Of a stretch of 64,000 bases of DNA, positions 7,904 through 17,049 are shown piece by piece. The stretch covers positions 99,402 through 163,401 of the forward strand of contig NZ_AAVU01000013.1 of the NCBI RefSeq assembly GCF_000169095.1. Direction: 5' to 3'. Each line of letters opens with the position of its first letter. Within the stretch, counting starts at the first letter, position 1. Source of the stretch: Lyngbya sp. PCC 8106. GTDB taxonomy: Bacteria > Cyanobacteriota > Cyanobacteriia > Cyanobacteriales > Microcoleaceae. A program made the position numbers and the translations under genes. A model generated the notes under the pieces. It made no database searches, was not told the DNA's origin, and saw nothing but the letters and a program-made list of their open reading frames with translations.

Positions 7904-10015
7904 TTAGCTGTGTTTTACTGGAATTAAAATTCTAAACTCTGTTCCTTCTCCGGGTTGAGAGTTACATTCTAGTATTCCATCATGCTTATCAACCACAATT
8001 TGATAACTAATCGAGAGTCCTAAGCCTGTCCCTTTCCCAACAGATTTGGTCGTAAAAAACGGATCAAAAATCTTAGTTTTTACTTCGGGGGGCATTCCTC
8101 CGGCATTATCTTGAATTGAAATAATCACCCAATTATTAGGTTGTTTTTCAGTTTTTTGAATTAATCCAGTTTTAATCGTAATGGTTGGTAAAAATGAACC
8201 CCCTAATTTATTTTGAACTGATTCTAAAGCATCAACCGCATTACTCAATATATTCATAAAAACCTGATTTAGTTGAGCCGCATAACATTCGACTTGAGGA
8301 ATTTTACCATAATGTTTAATAATTTTAATTGCGCTTCGTTCAGGCTTTGATTTTAAGCGATGATGCAAGATTAATAAGGTACTTTCAATTCCTTCGTGAA
8401 GATCTACAGGTTTGACTTCGGCTTCATCTAAACGGGAAAAATTTCGTAATGATAAGACGAGTTGACGAATTCGTTCGGCACCTAAACGCATCGAAGACAG
8501 AATTTTTGGTAAATCTTCAATGAGATAATCTAAGTCGATTTCGGCAATTTTTTCAACAATTTTGGGAGTCGGTTGAGGATATTCTTGTTGATACAGTTCA
8601 ACTAAATCAAGTAAATCTTGAGTGAATTCAGTGGCTGGATCAAGATTTCCATAAATAAAGTTGACTGGATTATTAATTTCGTGAGCAATTCCAGCGACTA
8701 AATGACCCAAACTTGACATTTTTTCGGTTTGGACTAATTGAATTTGAGCTTGTTTTAAATTGTTAGCTAAGGCTTGAGTTTCGGCTAAGAGTTCAGCTTG
8801 TTGTAAGGCAACACCCAGTTGAATAGAGATCTGGGATAATAATTGTAATTCTTCCTCTGTCCAGCGACGAGTTGCTGTGTTTTGATAAGCGGCGAGTAAT
8901 CCCCATAAGTTTTCACCTTGAAGGATGGGAACGACAATATAGGCTTTCGCTGAAAATCGCTCTAACAGTTGAATTTGACAGTCTGAATATCCGACATCAT
9001 AAATATCTTCTATCGCTAAAATTTCTCCTCGTCGAAATCGTCCGCCTTGTGTTTCTTGCAAACAAGTATCTGCAATATTAGGAATTAGATCAGTTAAAGG
9101 TTTCCACTCAGAGGAACATGACTCAGCGACAAAATAACCTGACCAATCAGAATTAAAGCGATAAACCACGACGCGATCACTTTTGAGAAATTGTCGAACT
9201 TCTTGAGTTGTTGTATCAAAAATGGTTTGTAGATCGAGTGATTGACGAATGCGATTAACAATTTCAAATAATATTTTTTGGCGTTTAGCTTCCTTCTGAC
9301 GTTCATCCAATAGAGTCAGATTTTTAGCCTTTTCCTGAACTTGATTGATATATTCAACTTGTTGTAAAGCAACATCTAAATGATGAGCAATTTGAGTGAC
9401 AAATTCAATTTCATCCTCAGACCAATGACGCGGAGAACTACATTGGTGAATACATAAGCCTCCCCATAATTGATCATCTTTGAGCAGGGGAATAAAGAGA
9501 TTAGCCCGCACTTGAAATTGACTCAGAATATCAATATGACAATCACTTAAACCTGCGGCATAAATATCAGAAATTGCATTGATTCTACCCTGTTTATATT
9601 GGGGTGCAAACTGTTCACCAAAGCAATGATCATGAATACGAGCCGCTAAAACTGATTCAAATTCAGGATTAACATCTTCGGAGATAAATTCACCATCATC
9701 ATAACCCGAGTCAGGATCAAAACGAAACACAGCAACTCGATCTGCATTTAATAATTGTCTGACTTCTATTGCTGTTGCTGTAAAGATTGTGTTAAGCTCA
9801 AGGGATTCTCGAATGCGACTAATCACTCGAAATAGTGTTTTATAGCGTTCTATCGGATTACTATCGAATTCTAAGTGAGCAGAATAAGACGACTGATCAT
9901 TATTTGAAATCGGAAGTACAGGTTGCTCACTCAAAATTTGTTGTAGTCGTTCAAAAGCGGCTTGATTTTTACAGCAATCTCGTAGTTGTTTCCATTGATG
10001 AGTGTTGAGCATCAT
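7904..10015 (-). CDS. cyanobacteriochrome-type GAF sensor histidine kinase (DXCF class)
   Basis: The product has 703 residues: GAF1 (about 60-220), GAF2 (about 245-405), a coiled linker, HisKA with the phospho-acceptor in AGIAHEINNP (His445), and a HATPase_c domain ending in GKGTGLGLSISYQIV. GAF1 carries the two cysteines of DXCF cyanobacteriochromes: D-H-C-F with Cys131, and the canonical Cys159-His160. Their 28-residue spacing is the same as in TePixJ and Tlr0924, so a blue/green-type bilin photocycle is plausible. GAF2 has DTCL (Cys318) and Cys346 followed by Gln instead of His, so its bilin binding is doubtful. There are no membrane segments or receiver domain. It lies in tandem with a paralogous kinase upstream, and no response regulator is adjacent. 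Confidence 0.9.
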   Translation of the reverse strand: MMLNTHQWKQLRDCCKNQAAFERLQQILSEQPVLPISNNDQSSYSAHLEFDSNPIERYKTLFRVISRIRESLELNTIFTATAIEVRQLLNADRVAVFRFDPDSGYDDGEFISEDVNPEFESVLAARIHDHCFGEQFAPQYKQGRINAISDIYAAGLSDCHIDILSQFQVRANLFIPLLKDDQLWGGLCIHQCSSPRHWSEDEIEFVTQIAHHLDVALQQVEYINQVQEKAKNLTLLDERQKEAKRQKILFEIVNRIRQSLDLQTIFDTTTQEVRQFLKSDRVVVYRFNSDWSGYFVAESCSSEWKPLTDLIPNIADTCLQETQGGRFRRGEILAIEDIYDVGYSDCQIQLLERFSAKAYIVVPILQGENLWGLLAAYQNTATRRWTEEELQLLSQISIQLGVALQQAELLAETQALANNLKQAQIQLVQTEKMSSLGHLVAGIAHEINNPVNFIYGNLDPATEFTQDLLDLVELYQQEYPQPTPKIVEKIAEIDLDYLIEDLPKILSSMRLGAERIRQLVLSLRNFSRLDEAEVKPVDLHEGIESTLLILHHRLKSKPERSAIKIIKHYGKIPQVECYAAQLNQVFMNILSNAVDALESVQNKLGGSFLPTITIKTGLIQKTEKQPNNWVIISIQDNAGGMPPEVKTKIFDPFFTTKSVGKGTGLGLSISYQIVVDKHDGILECNSQPGEGTEFRILIPVKHS

Positions 10016-10165
10016 AAGTTTTAAGTTTGATCAAGGACGACATACTCCAGTCGGCGTGGAAGGCTGAAGAATGATGAGGAAGCAACACAAGATCAATTAA
10101 TTTCCTCTATATTGAGTATAATCTAAAATCAACCTGAGATCGAAGATCTGATCTCAAAGAAGAAT

Positions 10166-12943
10166 TTAAGATTGGTAAATGGGAATAGAGATTATAAACT
10201 CTGTTATCTTTTCAGTTTGGGAAATACACTCAAGCCGACCTTGATGCTTCTCCACAATAATTTGATAGCTAATTGAAAGCCCTAAACCTGTGCCTTGACC
10301 AATTGGTTTAGTGGTAAAAAAGGGATCGAAAATATGATGAAAATGTTCAGGTGCAACTCCTATTCCGTTATCAAGAATAGAAATTTTAACCCAATCTTTG
10401 ATGGGAGAAGTTTCTCTAATAATCGAAGTTTCAATCCACACTTTAGGCGAATAAGCTGAAGTCGGCAAGTTTCTATTTTTCAATTTATTATAATGGTCTT
10501 CTAGAGAATCAAGAGCATTACTAATGATATTCATAAAAACTTGATTGAGTAAGCTTGCATAGCATTCAACTTTAGGTAAATCCCCATAGTTTTTAACCAC
10601 TTGAATTTCGGGAAAATTTGAATTCCCTCTAAAGCGGTGTTGTAAAATCATTAATGTGTTGTCAATTCCTTCGTGTAGATTAACGGCTTTAATTTGAGCT
10701 TCATCTAATCGAGAAAAGTTGCGTAGAGATAAAACTAACTGACGAATTCGATCTGCTCCTATTCGCATCGATGAAACGATTTTAGGTAAATCAGAAACCA
10801 TAAAATCTAACTCAATAGATTCAGCATACTCTTGAATTTCAGCAGGAGGCTGAGGATAATGTTTCTGATAAAGATCGAGTAAATTGAGCAAGTTTTCACT
10901 GTATTCACTGGTATAAGCTAAATTCCCATAGATAAAACTGACAGGATTATTAATTTCGTGAGCAATTCCAGCAACTAATCGTCCTAATCCTGACATTTTC
11001 TCTGTTTGAATAAGTTGAGTTTGAGTCTGACGTAATTCCTCTAAAGTTTGAGAGAGTTGTTGAGCCTTTGCTTTTTCATTTTCAGCCGCCACACAAGTTT
11101 TTTCATAGAGTTCTGCTTGAGTAATCGCAATCCCGACTTGATCAGCAAGCTGACTAATTAAATCAATTTCTTCCGTTTGCCAATGGCGAGGCTTATGACA
11201 TTCGTGAGCAATCAATAATCCCCAAAGTTGATGATTGACTCCAATTGGAACAATTAAATTAGCTCGAACCTGAACACTTTCTAAAAACTCCTGATGACAA
11301 GGCATTAAATCGGCTTCATAAATATCACCGATTGCTCCAAATCTACCTTCTCGATATTGATTTGCACAGTTATTGGGGAAACATCCGCTTGGTGTTTTTA
11401 TCCCCAGAACAGAAGAAATATCTTGACCCACGGCTTCTACAATAACTTCTCCTTCTTGCTCATCAATTAACTTATAAATCAAAACACGATCCGTTTTTAT
11501 TAATGCTCGCACTTCCCGAACAATTGTAAACATTGTAATTCTCAAATCTAAGGTACTGCGGATTTGATCAGTTACTCGTTCTAAAGCTTTAGCAAAATTG
11601 AGGGTTCTTTGGAGTTGACTGGTACGTTCTTGAACTTGTTGTTCTAAATTAATATTGAGATCTTGAATTTTTTTGTAGAGTAGATATTGTTCAATTGCCA
11701 TTGCTAACTGCGCGGCTAAACCTTCAGCCAAAGAAATTTCTTCTTCTATCCAAGGTTGAGCTTGACCTTTTTTTAGTTCTCGCCATGTTTCAAAAGATTG
11801 TCTCGGTAAAATTTGTTGAAGATTAGATTCAAAACGTCCAGCCCACAATATTTCGGTATCAATTTCATTTCTAAAAATACTTAATATTGCCAACATTTTC
11901 TGTCGATACTGAATGCTAACAATCAGTATTCCTCTGATTTTTGTTGAAACAAATGCTGGACATAAAACTCTAAACAAAGATTCTTTATATAAGTCAGTAA
12001 TTGCCCAAACTTCTGTATCAGTATGTAAGTTTTTTTGGGATGCTTTTGGTTGATGAAATCGGGTTTTAATCCAGTGTTGCCAAAGGGGATGTTCTTCTAA
12101 AATAGGACTAGATTCCCATTCCGGCATTGTCGGTTGTTCACCACAACTCCAGACTTCTGAAGTTTGCGCTTCACTGGCACAAATATAGAGTCTACCGCCA
12201 ATCCCTTCTAAGGCTTTAACGGTGGCTTCTAAAGCCTCTTGGAGTTGAATCGTCGGTTGTTGATGTAATAGAGAGGCAACCTGATTAATTGTGGCTTCTC
12301 GCCTGGCCTGTTGACGGGTATGACTGAGTAATGTAGACTGTTTAATCGCAATAGAAAGCTGATCAACAATCATCTGAATTAGTTGCAATTGAGATTCGGA
12401 AATTTCCCAGGGTTCAGCATGATGAGACACCAAAAGTCCCCAAAGTTGACGATTTGATTCTAGACTTTCTTGATGAAAAATCGGAATCACTAATGAGGAT
12501 TGAACTCCCATTGCTTTGAGATAGGCAATATGGCAAGGATCAACGGAACGATAGTTAATTTCTTCAGAGATAGAAAAGTTTTCGGTTTCGTCAGTTTTGA
12601 TCGGACTCCAACCAATTTGTCCGGTGGCAATATTGACAATACTGCGTTGACCTAGAGTGCGAAACATTTCCCGGGCGGTGGTCGGAATGTCATCTGCTGG
12701 AAAATGCAATCCTTTTAGGGAAGATAAGTGATTCTCATCAATTGATTCAGCCATAACTTGACCGCTATCATCAGCGCTAAACTGATAAATCATCACGCGA
12801 TCCGTTTCCAAAAAGGCTCGAACTTCAGCAACGGTTGCTGTTAAAATTTCTTCAAGTTCTAAGGATTGACTAATGCGCTTTGTGATTCGGTAGAGTAGAT
12901 GTTGTTCATCAATTTTTGTTGTAGAACTGTGTATATTTTCCAT
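10166..12943 (-). CDS. multi-GAF bilin-type sensor histidine kinase
   Basis: The product has 925 residues: GAF1 (about 15-200), a divergent GAF2 with inserts (about 220-420), a coiled linker, GAF3 (about 450-610), HisKA (AGIAHEINNP, His662) and HATPase_c. GAF1 has phytochrome hallmarks: FPADDIP, with Asp85 of the DIP motif, and Cys137-His138. Their 52-residue spacing equals Asp207 to Cys259 of Cph1, but no PAS or PHY domain is present. GAF3 has S-G-C-F (Cys521) and Cys549-His550, again 28 apart, a DXCF-like pair with Ser in place of Asp. The kinase could therefore integrate two light signals. It is cytosolic and lies 150 bases upstream of the second kinase in the same direction, probably as an operon or recent duplication. 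Confidence 0.9.
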   Translation of the reverse strand: MENIHSSTTKIDEQHLLYRITKRISQSLELEEILTATVAEVRAFLETDRVMIYQFSADDSGQVMAESIDENHLSSLKGLHFPADDIPTTAREMFRTLGQRSIVNIATGQIGWSPIKTDETENFSISEEINYRSVDPCHIAYLKAMGVQSSLVIPIFHQESLESNRQLWGLLVSHHAEPWEISESQLQLIQMIVDQLSIAIKQSTLLSHTRQQARREATINQVASLLHQQPTIQLQEALEATVKALEGIGGRLYICASEAQTSEVWSCGEQPTMPEWESSPILEEHPLWQHWIKTRFHQPKASQKNLHTDTEVWAITDLYKESLFRVLCPAFVSTKIRGILIVSIQYRQKMLAILSIFRNEIDTEILWAGRFESNLQQILPRQSFETWRELKKGQAQPWIEEEISLAEGLAAQLAMAIEQYLLYKKIQDLNINLEQQVQERTSQLQRTLNFAKALERVTDQIRSTLDLRITMFTIVREVRALIKTDRVLIYKLIDEQEGEVIVEAVGQDISSVLGIKTPSGCFPNNCANQYREGRFGAIGDIYEADLMPCHQEFLESVQVRANLIVPIGVNHQLWGLLIAHECHKPRHWQTEEIDLISQLADQVGIAITQAELYEKTCVAAENEKAKAQQLSQTLEELRQTQTQLIQTEKMSGLGRLVAGIAHEINNPVSFIYGNLAYTSEYSENLLNLLDLYQKHYPQPPAEIQEYAESIELDFMVSDLPKIVSSMRIGADRIRQLVLSLRNFSRLDEAQIKAVNLHEGIDNTLMILQHRFRGNSNFPEIQVVKNYGDLPKVECYASLLNQVFMNIISNALDSLEDHYNKLKNRNLPTSAYSPKVWIETSIIRETSPIKDWVKISILDNGIGVAPEHFHHIFDPFFTTKPIGQGTGLGLSISYQIIVEKHQGRLECISQTEKITEFIISIPIYQS

Positions 12944-13342
12944 AAATCGGGTATAATCTCCTGTATGATATTGTAGTGACTGGATTGATATCCATTTAAC
13001 TCTGTTTATTATAATTATATATTTCTTAAAAAATATCAGGACTAAAGGTGCAGTAAATACTGATCTTAAATAAACTTAATATTTTCTGGATGTAGTTTTG
13101 AGCAGGTGACTCCAAAGTTTAAGTAGGTTCTCATGGAGTATTCCCTTCTATTTGTATTGAATCTTCAGGGGGATATCGGATTGTTTTGGTTCTGATTGTA
13201 AGGGCGGTACTCAGTGATTTTTCGGAGAATGTTGCTGAGGTTTTGAGATAATTAAGTGATTTTATAGATTTTTGGTAAAATAAGAGTTAGTTTTGATACC
13301 GCGATTAGATGATTCCTGTAGAGGCAGGGAGATCTTGACTTT
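12944..13342. other. intergenic region upstream of the kinase pair
   Basis: About 400 bases without a supported gene. The first part, next to the kinase start, is AT-rich (TATTATAATTATATATTTC) and probably contains the kinase promoter. I found no recognisable RNA or operator. The 365-bp repeat element follows. Confidence 0.4.
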
Positions 13343-13343
13343 T

Positions 13344-13708
13344 GACCGAAAAAATTGGGATACAAGCCCCGTCCGTGATTGACGGCTTTATGTTAAACTT
13401 TCTTTTGTGGAAAGGGTAATCAACCACACTAAAAACCCAGTCACCGAAAGGCAACGCACCTTGACGCACTGAAGTTATGGGGTTCCGTACAGGAAAGCTT
13501 GTACGCTTATTAGCGCGCAACGCAACAAGTACAGAGAAACCAAGATTTTAGGTTTTGAACTGTAGGGTAGGGCATACCCAAACAGGTTTCTGAAATGGAG
13601 CAAAACGCTTGAGGAGAGTCCATCTCTGGTATAGATAGGTCGCCCTATCTGTATTAAGTGGACTCGCTGAACCAAGAATCCCCGCCGTTTACGGCGTGGG
13701 AGTGTCAA
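13344..13708 (+). mobile_element. non-autonomous IS200/IS605-like element, copy 1
   Basis: This is a 365-bp sequence almost identical to 46201-46565, with unrelated flanks on both sides. The left end carries a hairpin (CCGTC...GACGG, 13370-13385). The right end has a hairpin of CGCCGT/ACGGCG (13683-13696) and finishes with GTGTCAA. Subterminal imperfect palindromes and a TCAA right end are typical of IS200/IS605 elements, and no terminal direct repeat is seen. No transposase or TnpB frame exists inside. The minus-strand ORFs here (starting TLPRRKRRGF) are conserved only because the DNA is. The right half probably corresponds to the ωRNA region that normally lies at the end of tnpB; this is inference. 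Confidence 0.65.
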
Positions 13709-13775
13709 TTCTGCTCAGGTTCGATCAGCCCCAAACAAAAAGGGTAGGCAGAGGTTCCGACTTAGAACGCGGTAT

Positions 13776-13795
13776 CTACCTACCTACCTACCTAC
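13776..13795. repeat. (CTAC)5 tetranucleotide microsatellite
   Basis: Five perfect CTAC units lie between the repeat element and the downstream end of the reductase gene. Such short tandem runs can vary in number by slippage. It is noncoding here. Confidence 0.9.
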
Positions 13796-13819
13796 CTTGA
13801 GATGATCAATTAAACTGAA

Positions 13820-14917
13820 TTAAAAAGGAGACAGACTTTTCTTGGCTTTGTCGATCACATCTGCATAACGCAGTTCACCGCAGAGAATCTTACTGATTAG
13901 TTGAGTGGCAACGGGAACTTTGACACCCACTTTGTAACCGATGCCAGGGAAACGGTAGAATAAACCTGCTAAATTTCCCGCCCAAACCATATCAGCGCCC
14001 CACTCTTTTTGGATGATCTGAGTGTATTTTTCGAGGGCATTACTCGCGCCACCCAAAGCTTGATCGATGGCTTCTGCGGCTTTAACTCCACTCAAAATTG
14101 AGGGACGAATACCTTCCGCCGAGAGAGGATCAGCTAAACTGGCAGCATCTCCAGCAATCAGGGCGTTTTGGGTATGTAGTGTTTTGTCTCCATCCCACAA
14201 ACAGATCGGATGATCAACCATTGAATTGCTTGCCGCCATCCCCATTTTATTGGCGTACTGCGTTAAATCTTTGCTCAGATCCTTGGGTTCACTGCCCCGG
14301 AAGGTGGCAATACTAATCGAATAGCTATCCGCTTTGGGAAATCCCCAAATACTGCCATTTTTGACCATTCCAAATTCAAAGGTAGGGATTTGACCCGATA
14401 CAGGGAATTCAGCGATCAGACTCTGACGGAGTTTTGACTGTTTCAACCCCAACCATTTCGCCATTGGCCCTTTTGTACCATCGGCTGCAATCAGGTATTT
14501 AGCTTCTAGGGGTTCGGCGTTTGTATTGACTTGCCAGCGATCGCTTTTAAACTTAATCCCAGTAACTTCTGTTTGAGTTTGCAGTTTTGCCCCAACGTCT
14601 ACTGCTTGCTGCATCAAAAATTGATCAAAGACATCCCGACGCACCATCCACATCGGTTTAACGATCTCTGTTTCCACGGGATCACTCAATTTCCAGGTGT
14701 AGCGAATTTTCTTGACGGTGGTAGAAATGGCGGGTGTAAAATCAAAGTCAAACCATTGAGCGATCGCGGGAGATACTCCACCACCACAGGGCTTTTGGCG
14801 AGGCCAGGTATCTTTTTCGAGCACCAAAACAGAATGCCCCCGTTTCGCTAAGTGATAAGCTGCTGCGCCTCCCGCCGGACCCGCACCAACAATAATGCAG
14901 TCAAACATGGTTGTCAT
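13820..14917 (-). CDS. geranylgeranyl-reductase-family FAD oxidoreductase
   Basis: The product has 365 residues with a Rossmann FAD-binding N-terminus: the GxGxxG motif is IVGAGPAGGAAAYHLAKRG (residues 8-26), followed by EKDTWPRQKPCGGGVSP. A second FAD motif reads ALIAGDAASLADPLSAEGIR near residue 255. This is the pattern of geranylgeranyl reductases and related enzymes, which reduce prenyl chains of chlorophyll, tocopherol or archaeal-type lipids. It is shorter than authentic ChlP (about 400 residues), so I regard it as a family member with unknown substrate rather than ChlP itself. Two ATGs, 9 bases apart, could start it. It is a single gene. Confidence 0.85.
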   Translation of the reverse strand: MTTMFDCIIVGAGPAGGAAAYHLAKRGHSVLVLEKDTWPRQKPCGGGVSPAIAQWFDFDFTPAISTTVKKIRYTWKLSDPVETEIVKPMWMVRRDVFDQFLMQQAVDVGAKLQTQTEVTGIKFKSDRWQVNTNAEPLEAKYLIAADGTKGPMAKWLGLKQSKLRQSLIAEFPVSGQIPTFEFGMVKNGSIWGFPKADSYSISIATFRGSEPKDLSKDLTQYANKMGMAASNSMVDHPICLWDGDKTLHTQNALIAGDAASLADPLSAEGIRPSILSGVKAAEAIDQALGGASNALEKYTQIIQKEWGADMVWAGNLAGLFYRFPGIGYKVGVKVPVATQLISKILCGELRYADVIDKAKKSLSPF

Positions 14918-15308
14918 AGGTTAATTATCAGTTTTTACTTGTTGTTTAATCGTATTCGCTAACCAATTTATTTCCAACCCCGGCATTTACAAATTATTGC
15001 CTTTTAAGGATTAAAACAGCACCCCTTGAAAACCGGTCAAATGCCTTAATTTAGAGCAGTTTTCACCCGGAGGTAAATCTTTAACTGCTCTATTTGTGTC
15101 TAGTCTAACACGCTTAATCAGGGGGTTGCCAAGTCTAAATTTTTATATTTTTATCAATTTTCATAATTTATTAGATCAACATTAGATCCTTGATCTCAGA
15201 TGAATTTGAGATTTGTCAACTTTTCTATTCTCTGTAATCTTTGATTTGTATTTAAAATTTATATCAAGTTTTCTCAAATAATTATCAAATCTAATTTTAT
15301 TCAAAAAA
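14918..15308. other. intergenic region, no gene seen
   Basis: AT-rich sequence between the reductase start and the stem-loop downstream of frr. It probably contains the reductase promoter. No ORF, repeat or RNA family was recognised. Confidence 0.4.
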
Positions 15309-15434
15309 GGATGAGGCAGAACAGAACATGATCTTATTCACAAAACCTTGCCGCTTTCCGGATGAATGAGTGCGGCGGGATGAAACTCCGGTTTTTATGG
15401 GCAAAGATCGATGTTTTCAGCGTCTACCTCATCC
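15303..15434 (-). ncRNA. long stem-loop with T-run downstream of frr (terminator or 3' sRNA)
   Basis: On the minus strand GGATGAGGTAGA (15434-15423) pairs with TCTGCCTCATCC (15320-15309) with one mismatch. The pair is followed at once by six T (15308-15303), so it has the form of an intrinsic terminator. The enclosed 102 bases contain further complementary segments such as CCGC/GCGG. It starts 17 bases after the frr stop. It could terminate the pyrH-frr transcript or release a structured 3' RNA of about 130 nt. No known RNA family was recognised. Confidence 0.5.
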
Positions 15435-15450
15435 CGAAGTCTGAACGTAT

Positions 15451-15999
15451 TTAAAGGGTCGTAATATCTTTGTCCTTCGCCTCAAACATTTCATCAATTT
15501 TGGCGGTGTATTTATCCGTCAGCTTTTGAATTTGATCTTGTAAATCTCGGGCTTCATCTTCAGAGAGATCCTTACTTTTTTCTTGCTTACGAACTGAATC
15601 AACCGCATCCCGACGCACATTTCGCACAGAAACCTTACCCTCTTCAGCATATTTAGAGGCTAACTTCACAAATTCCTGACGACGTTCACTGGTCAACGGA
15701 GGAATATTCAACCGAATAATCGATCCATCGTTATTAGGAGTCAGTCCCACATCAGACAAAGAAATTGCTTTTTCAATGATATCCAGCGTCTTGCGATCAA
15801 AGGGTTGAATCATGATCGTCGATGAGTCCGGGGTGTTGATCGTCGCCAGAGACTTCAGAGAAGTGGGAGTCCCGTAATACTCTACCATCACCCGATCCAG
15901 CAAAGAAGTATTTGCCCGTCCAGTCCGGATGGTATTAAATGACCGTTGAGTAGACTCAACCGCTTTTTGCATTAAACTTTCGACTTCAGCTAACTTCAC
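15451..15999 (-). CDS. frr: ribosome recycling factor
   Basis: The product has 182 residues, the normal length. RRF, with EF-G, splits the post-termination ribosome into subunits. The family signature is clear: FNTIRTGRANTSLLDRVMVEYYG (residues 21-43), then IRLNIPPLTSERRQEFVKLA and RDAVDSVRKQEKSKDLSEDE in the three-helix bundle. Its start overlaps the pyrH stop by 14 bases, so the two are translationally coupled, as is usual in bacteria. Confidence 0.98.
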   Translation of the reverse strand: MKLAEVESLMQKAVESTQRSFNTIRTGRANTSLLDRVMVEYYGTPTSLKSLATINTPDSSTIMIQPFDRKTLDIIEKAISLSDVGLTPNNDGSIIRLNIPPLTSERRQEFVKLASKYAEEGKVSVRNVRRDAVDSVRKQEKSKDLSEDEARDLQDQIQKLTDKYTAKIDEMFEAKDKDITTL

Positions 16000-16714
16000 A
16001 CAAACCTCCTACAAATGTTCCAACAGGGTCTCCACTAACAGCGCGAGCGATATTTCCATGTACAGTTAGATCAAAGACAATAATGGGAATATTGTTTTCT
16101 TTGCACAAGGCGATCGCTGTACTATCCATCACGCGCAGATCTTGGGTCAGCACATGGCCATAGGTGAGGGTTTTATAACGGCGGGCCTCCGGGTTGAGAT
16201 GCGGATCGCAATCATAAATCCCATCGACTTTTGTTGCTTTGAAAATCACCTCAGCATCTATTTCTGCCGCTCGTAATGCCGCTGTGGTATCAGTGGTAAA
16301 GAAGGGATTCCCAGAACCCGCCCCAAAAATCACCACACGGTTTAGTTCCAGGTGACGAATGGCTTTCCGACGGATATAAGGTTCAGCGACTTCCTGCATG
16401 GCGATCGCCGTTTGTACGCGAGTCGGGACTCCGATTTGTTCGAGAGCATCTTGTAAGGTAATAGCATTCATCACCGTAGCAATCATCCCGACATAATCAG
16501 CAGTTGCCCGATCCATTCCCGCCGAAGCCGCTTTTACACCTCGGAAAATATTACCACCACCGACAACAATTGCCACTTGAATTCCTTTGGCAACGACCTC
16601 TGCGACTTCTTGAGCAATTCCCTGAACGACGGCTGGATCGATCCCGTAGCCGAGGCTTCCCATCAATGCTTCGCCGCTTAGTTTCAGTAAAATCCGCTTA
16701 TATGCTGTTCCCAT
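15986..16714 (-). CDS. pyrH: uridylate kinase
   Basis: The product has 242 residues and catalyses ATP-dependent UMP to UDP phosphorylation in pyrimidine synthesis. It is a member of the amino-acid kinase fold. Signatures include YKRILLKLSGEAL (N-terminal Lys/Gly loop), IVVGGGNIFRG, YVGMIATVMNA and FGAGSGNPFFTTDTTA. The bacterial enzyme is a hexamer, usually GTP-activated and UTP-inhibited. It overlaps frr downstream by 14 bases and forms the common pyrH-frr pair. The ATG start is unambiguous. Confidence 0.98.
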   Translation of the reverse strand: MGTAYKRILLKLSGEALMGSLGYGIDPAVVQGIAQEVAEVVAKGIQVAIVVGGGNIFRGVKAASAGMDRATADYVGMIATVMNAITLQDALEQIGVPTRVQTAIAMQEVAEPYIRRKAIRHLELNRVVIFGAGSGNPFFTTDTTAALRAAEIDAEVIFKATKVDGIYDCDPHLNPEARRYKTLTYGHVLTQDLRVMDSTAIALCKENNIPIIVFDLTVHGNIARAVSGDPVGTFVGGLCEVS

Positions 16715-17049
16715 TTATAACCCCCAACAGTTTCCGCTAAATCGATTCAAGTTGGCCGCGATCGCCATAGCAGCTCTAGCGGCTTGGTGCCGACAGATGA
16801 ATCGCACTGGTGTAGACATTGGGGTGATCATAAGTAATCGTAAGCTATAGTAACAAGCTGTTGAATGTTAAAGCATCCCTAAAAAGGATGATGATATGAT
16901 TTGGGCGAGCATTGCCTTCACAATAAGATACCAGAAAGCGGACTATCTGCTTTCAGCTTTTTTGAGGGAGCCAGACAAGTCACTTCCAGCATCCTGATTG
17001 TCGCTCAATTTCCCCTCTCTACTGGTTAACCCAGTTTCGTTTCGATTCC
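16715..17049. other. intergenic region with a weak plus-strand hairpin
   Basis: About 335 bases between pyrH and the thioredoxin-like gene. A small hairpin GAAAGC/GCTTTC (16934-16954) is followed by six T at 16958-16963 on the plus strand. No plus-strand gene precedes it, so its role as a terminator is unclear. No ORF was found. Confidence 0.35.

Noticed and set aside
13475..13708. 77-residue minus-strand ORF conserved at 46332-46583
   Set aside because: It is antisense to the structured repeat element. Its conservation follows from the DNA copy, and it has no recognisable domain or ribosome-binding site.
13820..14917. Assignment as ChlP
   Set aside because: The protein is about 40 residues shorter than ChlP and diverges outside the FAD motifs, so only the family name is given.
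16934..16963. Terminator for pyrH or the thioredoxin-like gene
   Set aside because: The T-run follows the hairpin only on the plus strand, while both neighbouring genes are on the minus strand.
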